A stretch of DNA of 64,000 nucleotides. Source: Uloborus plumipes (Eukaryota > Arthropoda > Arachnida > Araneae > Uloboridae). Of the stretch, positions 54,912-64,000 are shown one piece after another. Location: positions 16,356-80,355 of the forward strand of contig JAXGGA010005201.1 of the NCBI GenBank assembly GCA_038373865.1. Reading direction: 5' to 3'. The notes beneath the pieces were generated by a model, which did no database searches, was not told the DNA's origin, and saw nothing but the letters and a program-made list of their open reading frames with translations. Positions within the stretch are counted from its first letter, which is position 1, and every line of letters starts with the position of its first letter. Both the position numbers and the translations under genes were made by a program.

Positions 54912-56626
54912 TAAAAAAAATAATTTAACCGCTTTAAAGACCGTAACCTTTTGAGTGACATAAGAACAATTTTATACATTAAACTACCCAATTTGCTGCT
55001 GAAATAACATGTATGTCAAGTTCTTTGCAAATGGTCTCAACAGATTCTGTATAAATTGATGGGAAGTAAGTGCCTTAATAGTCCTTTAGACACGCCAAAC
55101 TGCAACAATTTTTCAAAATTGTGCTCTTTATTAATCAACCTAGAAATATTTGAATAATTAATAAATCCACTTGCATGAAAGTTTTAAATAAAATACAATA
55201 ATTTAAAATCACAACCGGAAAATGCAATACTTTAAATTTGCGTATTTCGTTTGCGATGTTTTCAAAATTAAAATTGCAATTGTTTTTATTTTTTTGCTAA
55301 TATATTTAGGTTATGCTGTTCTCAATCCCATGGAAAACATATGAATTATTTGCATAGAAAACTTGTGAAGAATTTTAATTAGATTAATCATAATTTTGTC
55401 ACATGGTTCTTATAGATCTATCTGATAAAAATATATCATTATATCACTAAAACACTTTCTATTACATAAAATCTTGAAAACTTGGCTCGCATCCTAGAGA
55501 CCATTTCAAGATATATCTATCCCTAGAACCTTTTTTGTAATACCGGGAATTATTTATTTACTACTAAATAGCAAAATGCCATTAAAAACAATGATAATTA
55601 CATAGTTGATTCAAAACAAAAACTTTTACCAATTGATTTGTTTGAAAAAAAAAAACGAAATAACTTTCCGGTTCCCCTTTAATACTTGAAAATCAGATTG
55701 TACCTAAATAACAGGAAACATTATTCATAAAACAACTATTTGGCCCGTGGAACATATACAATAAACGTTTGGAGCCCAGACAAAATACGAAGAAAACAAC
55801 GTGGAGAGTTTTATAAGAAAAAAATACATTTATTTACACTGCACAAATTTTGTCCCTTTACCATGAAATTACTGATGTTCAAACTGTGGCCATTTATATT
55901 TTAAACCGACACATTAAATTACCCTTTCGAAAACGGGATCACTAACTGCATTGAAAGCTAGTTGCGACGCACCATTAATTTTCCTGGGAAAGCTCCCAGC
56001 TTTTTCTTAAGAAATATATCGGAAGAATTTAAGCCACAATCTGGCAGCTTTATTAGCAAACTTCACTTTATCTGTGCAGTTAATTAAACCTTTTTCCTTT
56101 CTTGGGGAACGGCACTGATTAATTTCTTCTATATCTTATTTTATCTTTCTGCCTAACTAAATTTATTATGCAAACTGCTCGATACTTTGCACAACCAAGA
56201 AAAGTTAGACAGTTTTTAAATTTATTACTTTTAGTTCTTTTTTTACCGAAAGTCTACATACTAGTAGTGTTTCTGTTTCTATACTTGCGTTTTCCTTTTT
56301 ATTAGTAAAGACGCAACCATTAATTTTGCAGATACCCTAATCTTGGAAAATAACTAACGCAAAAAGAAAGCTTTGTATTTAGAACTTTTTTAAACGCTGC
56401 ACATTTGGGTACATTAATGCATACTTCTACTGAAAAATGTTTTTAAAGACAGAAACTTACTTTAAAAACTTGAAGAGGTTTAAACTCAAAAACGCATGCA
56501 CTAAATCATACAAAATTTTCGTCACATTTGAAAAAAAAAGTCTTAAAATATTTCGAAACACCATATCGTCAAAGTGAGGAAAATTTTGTGAGATTTGATC
56601 ATAAGGTTACAGAGAAAATAATACTC
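54912..56626. other. No gene seen
   Basis: AT-rich; no paired termini, tRNA boxes or credible frames found. Confidence 0.5.
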
Positions 56627-56629
56627 TTA

Positions 56630-56760
56630 GGGCCCTGCTCCACATCAGCGGAAAACGCGACCGAAATCGTAGGCAGAAACCGAAAATCCCGGTACTTTCC
56701 ATAGGAACACTATGTAAGCCATTTTACGTTTCTGCTTTACGTCAATGTAGAGCAGGGCTC
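56630..56760. mobile_element. PIF/Harbinger-like MITE, copy C (131 bp)
   Basis: GGGCCCTGCTCCACATCAGC at the left, GTCAATGTAGAGCAGGGCTC at the right, TTA on both sides (56627-56629, 56761-56763). A short internal deletion (the second CTTTTTCTGCTT-like stretch) makes it shorter than copies A and B. Confidence 0.8.
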
Positions 56761-56903
56761 TTAGAGTGTTCATTTCATAGAGTGTTGGAAACCTTAAGAG
56801 AAATAAAAACAGTAAAAGCGTACTGCATCAAGGAATAACTTATCTAAGCGTTTTATAGCTAATTACTTTTGGATAGTAACTACTGACTAGCACCTTGTCT
56901 ATA

Positions 56904-57203
56904 GTGGTTAGAAAAATCTGTCACAGATGGGAAGCCTCCGGGTTCAAATCCTGGCTCGGGCATGGATGTACTTCCTCTCTCCTGTCTTCGGCCTTTCTTT
57001 TTATGCATGTGTTTTTGTGCTGTGAATAGTTGCATAACCTATAAACGGCTCCTTATGGCATGTGTGTACTGTTAAAGTCGGCCTTCACACCAAACTACAG
57101 TACAGTTGGAAAAGTGGAATATCAAATTTCCAGCCTAGCTGGCACAAGACAACAATAAGATTAGTTGTTGTAATAACTATCTTGTTGTTGTATATTATTA
57201 TGT
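56904..57203 (+). repeat. tRNA-derived SINE
   Basis: TCTATAGTGGTTAGA (A-box-like) and CCGGGTTCAAATCCTGGCTC (a near-consensus B box within a T stem), about 35 bases apart, head a body with TATAAACGGCTCCTTATGGC. It ends in TTG/ATT-rich sequence. CTTGTCTATA occurs at 56894-56903 and 57204-57213 and may be the target duplication. Alternatively, the second occurrence could be the start of another SINE head, since AATAGTGGTT follows it. Confidence 0.65.
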
Positions 57204-57213
57204 CTTGTCTATA

Positions 57214-59718
57214 ATAGTGGTTGTAACTACTGGATTTTATGAAAAGTTTCTTTTAAGTACCACTTTTCAATCACTTTTTTCCTAGAAAATTACATTTTTT
57301 GTGAATGTTTCCATACAATAAGTTTCTTCTTCCATTCGTTCGATTCATCATATTAAAGACCATTTTCCCAAGGCATCTGTTTCTTTTTCGTGAAATGTTT
57401 ATGTAAATATCGCAAGCTTATCGAAGACGGAAAGATAAGCAAAAAGGGTGATATGGAATACAAATATTTGTTTTGCAGTTACATAATACTTAAATGATAA
57501 TTTGCAGTCATTTTCGTTTACTTTCTTGCTTTAATATGTTTTCTCTCTAGACTTAACTTAAACAGTCGAGTTTTTAAAAAAATACATAGTTACTGTATTG
57601 CGCATTGCAAAATATTTCGAAATGCTTCACTTTTTAAACCATCGATAGATTTATAAACAATAGTTCATAACATTCGAAACTCTCTCGCCCTCAAATTAAT
57701 TACAAGACCCGTGAAGAACATTCTTCAGATGTATGTAAAATTGTCCAACAACAAAACAGGTAAGACAAGTGTCCATTATTGTAGATTCGAATTAACTACA
57801 TACATTTATTTTGAAAACTGTAGAAAACTTTTGAAAACGTGGTCCTAAGATCACAACAAATCCTAAAAATTATTTTTTCCCCTTTTGGTCAAGCCAATTA
57901 AACTTACTTCAAGCCATTTTTACCCTTTCTGCGATCCAGTTAAACTTACTTCACAAACTTTTCTTGATTTTTTTCTTCATTAATGTTTTATATTTCATTT
58001 TAGTAAAAATATACGCAGGAAATAAGGTAAACTCTACAACAACATTTCTCAACTTTAAGCATTCGTGACCAAGCTTGTCATCTTAACTTTCCTCGCGCCC
58101 TCTTCTTGAAATGCGAACAACAATATTAAGGTCTTGTGAGTATTTTGAACTTTAGTAAAATTCCGCTAAAAAACAACGGAAATTTTAGTGCAAAAAAAGT
58201 AATGGATTTGCACTTTGATTAAGTAGTAATATTTAATTTCAAAATGAGTTTGAAATTACTGATGTTTGTCCCTCCTCTTTAGATCTATCTGCCCTTTCCC
58301 TTCCAGGGGACGAACCTCGCTGATTTCTGCTGTACCTTAACGAGTCTAAGCCGCAATTTCAAAAAATATAATTTGTTACGTTAGGTAATTCCTAAATACA
58401 AACAAACTTATTCTCACATTATACTTCCTACTGAATAAAAATTAAACTATACGGTACGATTTCAAACCAAAAAAACTTTATTTACATGTTTATATCTGTT
58501 ACTTTTCAAAAATAAACTCAAATATTTTAATAAAGAAAGCTATTAATGTATAAAAATCGGGAGGGCATTCTTCAGAATTACATGTGTTCGAGAGAAAACT
58601 GCACATTAAATTAGTTAAAATACACTTTTAGTTTCTCATTTTAAATTTCCTTTTTCTTCAACAAAATAAAGCTGCTCATCCAATTGAAAATGAGGAAGTA
58701 AAAATTCTATACAATGAAAATTTTAAATGAAAAAAAGTTTCCTCCTGACGTGAGATTAAAGCTTCCCTTTAACCGTAACTAGACACTTTTAAAAAGTTCG
58801 CATGTCAGTATCCTTTCACAAATTCAAAGTGACAGTCTCAAAGATTCAAGCTGGGCAAAAGCAAATAACTCGGTGATTTAAAGAATTTCTTTTAAAATAT
58901 CACTCTGTATGATATATGAAGAGGCGAGTTTATTTTTTCTTCAGCTAAATCTTTTTTCTTTTAGCCGTCAAACATTTTTCTGTATTATTCCTGAAGAGTG
59001 AGACGGTTACCGCGCTTAAAGGAAATACTGAGCCCATTTATTTCCAGAACATATAATTAATAAGCACGTTCTTTTAATCAACAGAACGGAAAACTCAAAA
59101 TTAACTGCATTCAGTTAAAATAATAATGGAATTTGTGTCCAAAATCTTCCACAAGTACTGAATAATTTGTTCTGAGAATGTATCTGGTTCATTTTACTTC
59201 AACTGCTACTTATATGAATCTTTTCAGCAATACTCATGCTGGAACTGTCCAATTAAAACTAAAATGTGCCATTTAGCACATTATAAAACTTTCAGATAGC
59301 CAAACTGCAATTAGCGAATGCAGGCAGTAAACAGGTTGTTCGCAATTTAATTAAGTTCAGGAGATAAAATTTCGAACTAATTCGAAACATAGAAACAATG
59401 CTCGTTTTTTTGTTACTTCTTCGGAAAGGCAATTGCAAATCCTCATAGCGTTCATTAACTAAACGAGCCCCCATCAAACAGAACGCTTGCAATCATCATT
59501 AGCCGAATACCAATGCCCCAATTTAGTTTAACCTATATATTCATAAACTGCAGCTGACACATTAACTCTGTCACCTCTTAAGTTCTATATGCCATCATTC
59601 GATCTTGACAGAACGATACTAAATAGAGAGCATTAGGTAACCTAAAACTTTTACAGAATAGTTTACGTTACTGAATGTGTAAACATCGCTGGAAAATTTA
59701 TTACGGTTTATTTGTATA
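57214..59718. other. No gene seen
   Basis: AT-rich interval. TTCTCAACTTTAAGCATTCG near 58047 faintly recalls hAT subterminal sequence but has no partner end. Nothing else supported. Confidence 0.5.
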
Positions 59719-60110
59719 CAGTACAATTCCGTAAATCCGGTGCTCGTTGATTCGGGTGTCCAGAAAATCCAGACTTATTGCTTTTTTTTTAATATTTATA
59801 TCCACATAGATAATGATCCTAAATTATAATAGCAACTACATAACTATAACTACTCCAACAATTCGATTTTTTTTATTTATTAATGGTACAGCGTATGCTT
59901 GACCTTACTCGCTTCAAACGTGTCTTTAAACAGAGAACAGTAGAACATAGTTGAAATTTTATTTAAACAAAAATCTATGTTCTCTTGTAAGCAGTTCTAC
60001 ATTGTTTTGCTGCAAAACATGGTTTTTTGTCATAATAAACAGTAAGTCTGCTTTCTACAAAATGTCCGGATTATTCGAATTTTCGGTTCTCCGGATTGCC
60101 TTTGGCCCCA
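59719..60110. mobile_element. Degenerate pogo/Tigger-like fragment
   Basis: TA + CAGTACAATTCCGTAAATCC starts the segment, and GTCCGGATTATTCGAATTTTC with TCTCCGGATTGCC lies near its right side. CCGGATTATTCGA-type sequence is characteristic of Tigger termini. The right terminus is not clean. Confidence 0.45.
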
Positions 60111-60145
60111 GTTAATCCCGATAAATGAGGTTATATTTATAAAAA

Positions 60146-60689
<544 letters not shown>

Positions 60690-61010
60690 TTAATACGCTT
60701 TTATTAGTTTCACATGTGCGTTTGTTTGTTTGCTTGCTTGCTTGTTTGTAGGTATGTAACTCTGAATAAAAGATAAAATTCGCTTTTTTTACAAACATAA
60801 TAAGTAATATTTTTGATACTATTATTAATACTAAAGGCTAAACTATACTACATGCTGATGTGTGATAAGTGTTTCAGTTGTCTGTATGTAACTCTGAATA
60901 TAAGACAAAATTCAAGTTCTTTGCTGATATAAAAATATATATTAAATACTAATACTAAAGGCTAAACTATATTACATGTTGATATATTATAAATGCATCT
61001 AAAAGCGTTT
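60690..61010 (-). repeat. Repeat with AATACGCTTTTA ends, long form
   Basis: Inverted relative to 54754-54911: TAATACGCTTTTATTAG and TTTCACATGTGCG at the left, GCATCTAAAAGCG at the right. It includes two copies of an ACTAAAGGCTAAACTATA module (about 60832 and 60955) that also appears downstream of the LTR retrotransposon near 5720-5865, plus GTAACTCTGAATA repeated twice. Confidence 0.6.
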
Positions 61011-61029
61011 TTTTTTTAAACTAATTTAA

Positions 61030-61783
61030 CACTTTGACTGCCATGGCTATCATATGTGATATCCAGTGATATTTCCGTTGAGACACTGGCTATCCGATAT
61101 GATAGCCAGGGTGTTTCAACGCTTCGGGCCATGGCTATCAAAGATGTTATCAGTTACATGAAAATCGTATTGGAGTTTGATTGTTGGGCTCCCTACGATG
61201 TGTTAGGTATACGTGGTTTGCGCAAATTGGTATATGTGACGATGTTATGAGCTAAGTTTTATGAAAAATTAAATATTTGGAACATGCAACAAAAAAGGGA
61301 ATATATATAAATAGAGAGAGAGTATGTGATTAATATATATAAAATATCCGCGTCAGAATCAAATAAATCAAAGTCTTCATCATCCCATGACTCATAGCAT
61401 CTCATAACCGCAGCTTCAATTTCTTCAGAAGTTAACTTTCTCTTGCTCACTGTAATAAAAATTCAAATCATTCTAACCTAAACAAAATAATAGAAATAAA
61501 ATCATATAAATAAAATAATAAAAAAGTTTATTGATAAATGACGAATTTAGCTGGCTATCAAATAAGATAGCCACGCATGGAAAAATTTACACTAACTTTC
61601 GTGGTGTGCTTTGGCTATCATTTTTGGTAGCCAGGATGAAAATCTCCCCATGTGTTACAAAATGAGTCAGATTGAAAAATATGGTTTTTATATATAGTTT
61701 TATGTTGAAAAAAATACAAATTACACAAAAAAAAGTTTGGCCCCGTGGTGAACATTTGCAATTTCGGCTTGGCAGTCAAAGTG
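61030..61783 (-). mobile_element. piggyBac-type TTAA element, 754 bp, with transposase remnant
   Basis: CACTTTGACTGCCA (61030-61043) and TGGCAGTCAAAGTG (61770-61783) are perfect 14-bp inverted repeats, with TTAA on both sides (61026-61029, 61784-61787). GGCTATC / GATAGCC occurs about seven times (for example 61044, 61089, 61133, 61553, 61611) near both ends, several as small hairpins, resembling subterminal transposase-binding repeats. A piggyBac-like N-terminal frame is on the minus strand. Confidence 0.85.
61259..61450 (-). pseudogene. Probable piggyBac transposase N-terminal remnant
   Basis: The frame begins MSKRKLTSEEIEAAVMRCYE and continues with an acidic stretch (SWDDEDFDLFDSDADI). A short basic start, an LTxEEIE helix and an aspartate/serine-rich tail are what I know from piggyBac-family transposase N-termini. 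After about residue 37 the sequence becomes hydrophobic AT-rich translation (ILYILITYSLS) and ends, so the catalytic domain is deleted. It reads inward from the right terminus, as expected for a transposase gene. The TTAA duplication and termini independently support piggyBac. Homology is by recognition only. Confidence 0.6.
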
Positions 61784-61787
61784 TTAA

Positions 61788-62482
61788 AAATTATTTTAAC
61801 TTTGAGTCTATTCCGGCAGCGGAGGATTAATTATTTTTTGCTTTTGAATCATTTTTCCGGACTAAATGCTTATTTTTGCTACAACCCAGAGACTAAATTA
61901 ATTTTAATTGATATTGTGTTTTTAATCTGTCTGGGACTTTAGAAAAACAGTCATTAAAAAACTCCACTTACACCGGGTTAAAAACAGCATATTTAATTTT
62001 AAAAGGCGTCTGAGCCAATAATATTCCATTAACTTATCTGTATTAGGCTAAATTTTCTGAAGTGAATTATGATCCCATATCCTGTTTTATGCCCATTCTT
62101 CCCCAATAGGAGCTTTACCGTCATCTGCGAGCCAATGTTTGGTCGGAAGCAAATAGGTGGTTGCTTGATAAAATATTTACAGATATGGAATGTCTGATAA
62201 TTTGCTAAAGATCGTATGTACGGGATGTACTCGTACGAGAACTTCTTACCTTTGAACAACAAGAACTGTTGAGCCAATAGAGAAATATATGTGTACATGT
62301 GTTAACTGCCGGATCTTTAACAAATGTAGAAGCTTCGTCTTAATATCTGGCCAAACTGAATTTCTCGTTTTTTTTTTTCTTTGCAATAAAATGATGTAAA
62401 GTAGGTACGAAAGGAAAAGAAACATCCAGTTTTTTCAAACACAACAAAACTGCTGCTAAAATTCTGCTTTTTTTTTATAATC
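61788..62482. other. No gene seen
   Basis: AT-rich; a minus-strand frame at 62029-62298 has no recognisable motif. Confidence 0.45.
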
Positions 62483-62495
62483 AACTACGTAGCTT

Positions 62496-62871
62496 GTCCG
62501 ATAGAGTAGTGTAGTGGTTAAGATGCTGGCCTCTCAAACCCAAAGGCGCGGGATTAAACCGACAACCAGTCGGTGGATTTTCATGATGCAGAAAATCGAC
62601 AGCATCTATGTCGTATGATTACGCGGCATGTATAAGCTCCCTCGAGACCTTGTTTAGCCTATAGTATCTCTTGGCAAAATTAAATTCCTAGTACAGTTTC
62701 GCATCGAATAAAGCCCAGGTGCCTCCATCGGGTGGGAAAACGGGGAGTCAAAATTCTCGTGGCAATGGCATTCCGACGATTGTGGTGCCACATGAAAGAG
62801 TAAGTGTCGTTCTTGGGAAATGCACTAGGTCTGAAAATGGCAAGAAGCTAAACGCAGCCCCATTCGAAATA
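62496..62871 (+). repeat. tRNA-derived SINE with 13-bp target duplication
   Basis: AGTGTAGTGGTTAAGATGC (A box) and GCGCGGGATTAAACCGAC (B-box-like) open a 376-bp unit. AACTACGTAGCTT flanks it exactly on both sides (62483-62495 and 62872-62884), showing retroposition. The body contains GAAAATCGACAGCATC and GGGTGGGAAAACGGGGAG. There is no poly-A tail; the end is GAAATA. A 63-codon frame inside (62719-62910) is not a gene. Confidence 0.8.
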
Positions 62872-62884
62872 AACTACGTAGCTT

Positions 62885-63570
62885 ATGAGAATGCTTTAAA
62901 AATCAACTAGGTGAGAAAGAGAACCTTGCATAAAAGAAAAAAAAAAGCCTTAAAAATTCAATTGAAATTGGACACAATGAAAAAGAGCAACATGTGTTAG
63001 ATAAATTAATCACTGCCCGGAATAAAATTTTAGCACTGTGAGAAAATTCAGAAATGGTCACATATAAATTCTGGGCAACGTCCAGGAATTTCACTTTTTG
63101 CACTAGAAATTCCTGTGAAAATCGAGTATATTTAAGAAACTTCTATACGTTACTTAGAAGTAGTCTTATAAATCACTTTTTTTTTAAAAATGAATTTCCT
63201 ACGTGGCATCCTTTTAATTTTGCTTGAATTTGGTAAAAAAGCACACACTTAAGGTCTTTTTTTTTTTTGGAAATTGAATATTATTTAATGGGTGCTACCA
63301 GTGTTTAAAATTACTGTCATTGAGAAAAAAAATGTGTAAAAAGAAACTACCCTTTATTTATTGTTATATTTTTTGTTAATATAAAAATAGGTTGTAAGGT
63401 TTAACATGGCATAAACATTTATGCACATGCATGCAATTCATTGCATATCTACAAGCACAGCGGTTTGGGTTTTGAAATAAAAGAGAATTGTATGTGTTTG
63501 CACTGCCATGTCCGCGTAAAATCAAAAGTCATCAGCCAAAAAAAAAATTAAAGGTGTTAAATCTTTAACC
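62885..63570. other. No gene seen
   Basis: AT-rich interval without supported structure. Confidence 0.5.
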
Positions 63571-63607
63571 GCGTATAGTCAAATCCGATTAAAATAAGGG
63601 TCTACTG
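63571..63607 (-). mobile_element. Tigger-like terminus fragment
   Basis: The minus strand reads CAGTAGACCCTTATTTTAAT followed by CGGATTTGACTATACGCGG, with TA outside, a typical pogo/Tigger end. No second terminus was found in the window. Confidence 0.5.
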
Positions 63608-63635
63608 TATAAAGTACGTTTGAAAATATATTATA

Positions 63636-64000
63636 CACTGCAAAAAATAAAGTGTTGTCTTTACAGTATAACACTGGCAGCAGAGGCTTTAGTTTAAAAC
63701 TGAAATGAACAGTAATAAACTAAAACTAGTAATTTTACAGTTTATTACTGTAAAGCAGCAATTTTACAGTTTATTAACACAACGTTATAGTTTATTATCA
63801 CAAAATGAGCTGTAGTATACTGTAAAAATAACAGTATAATACTGGTAGCAGAGGTCCTAGTTTAAAGCTCTAAAATACATAATAATAAACTGGAAAATTG
63901 CCAAAATTACAGTTTACTACTGTAAAGCAGCAATTTTGCAGTTTGTGAGAGTAATTTTACATTTTGTGACTGTAAAACTAGCAATTTTTACAGTTTGTTA
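63636..64000. mobile_element. TGTAAA-rich palindromic TIR element, copy 7 (cut by window end)
   Basis: CACTGCAAAAAATAAAGTG and TATAACACTGGCAGCAGAGG at the left, repeated ACTGTAAAGCAGCAATTTTAC-type blocks, and a second internal start near 63822 (TAACAGTATAATACTGGTAG). It continues past the window end. Confidence 0.7.

Noticed and set aside
62719..62910. 63-codon frame
   Set aside because: Lies in the body of the SINE and runs through its target duplication.

Overview
This is AT-rich eukaryotic nuclear DNA from an animal, most likely an arthropod. Several repeats resemble ones I associate with arachnid or insect genomes, but that attribution is memory-based and weak. I can support no host protein-coding gene. 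Everything recognisable is mobile DNA or mobile-derived: one nearly complete Ty3/gypsy retrotransposon, cut-and-paste transposons of several superfamilies (most non-autonomous), Helitron-like elements, tRNA-derived SINEs, foldback palindromes, tandem arrays and local duplications.

Layout. Positions 1-5714 hold a Ty3/gypsy element: last 20 bp of the 5' LTR, a primer site matching tRNA-Lys(CUU), gag, a pol frame with protease, reverse transcriptase, RNase H and integrase, a polypurine tract and a 599-bp 3' LTR. Positions 5.7-11 kb carry a five-unit ~150-bp tandem array, two copies of a TGTAAA-rich TIR family and a 188-bp near-perfect palindrome. Positions 11-23 kb hold a Helitron candidate, a PIF/Harbinger-like MITE, a hAT element with an 8-bp target duplication, a truncated mariner, a second foldback, a 1.3-kb TIR element with a recurrent internal motif, and local tandem duplications.

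Positions 23-33 kb contain a 1.5-kb element with an internal ~145-bp array (larger second copy at 43.3-45.3 kb), a duplicated block at 26.3 and 30.5 kb, a 1.3-kb TTAA-flanked element, a 1.6-kb element with seven copies of a CAGATCGGTAAC-like motif, and a pogo-like element containing a TTAA element. Positions 34-41 kb hold two more Helitron candidates, one interrupted by an internally deleted mariner. Positions 46-51 kb hold a 683-bp hAT element, another Harbinger-like MITE, a long inverted repeat, and a duplicated block whose second copy carries a TTAA-type MITE while the first copy keeps the empty site. The last 10 kb hold a third Harbinger-like MITE, two SINEs, a 142-bp (GT)n run, and a 754-bp TTAA element that still encodes what looks like the N-terminus of a piggyBac transposase.

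There is no operon-like logic; the elements are independent insertions. What ties them together is relative history: nested insertions, occupied versus empty sites in paralogous blocks, and deletion derivatives sharing one junction. Superfamily assignments rest on terminal motifs and target duplications read by eye.
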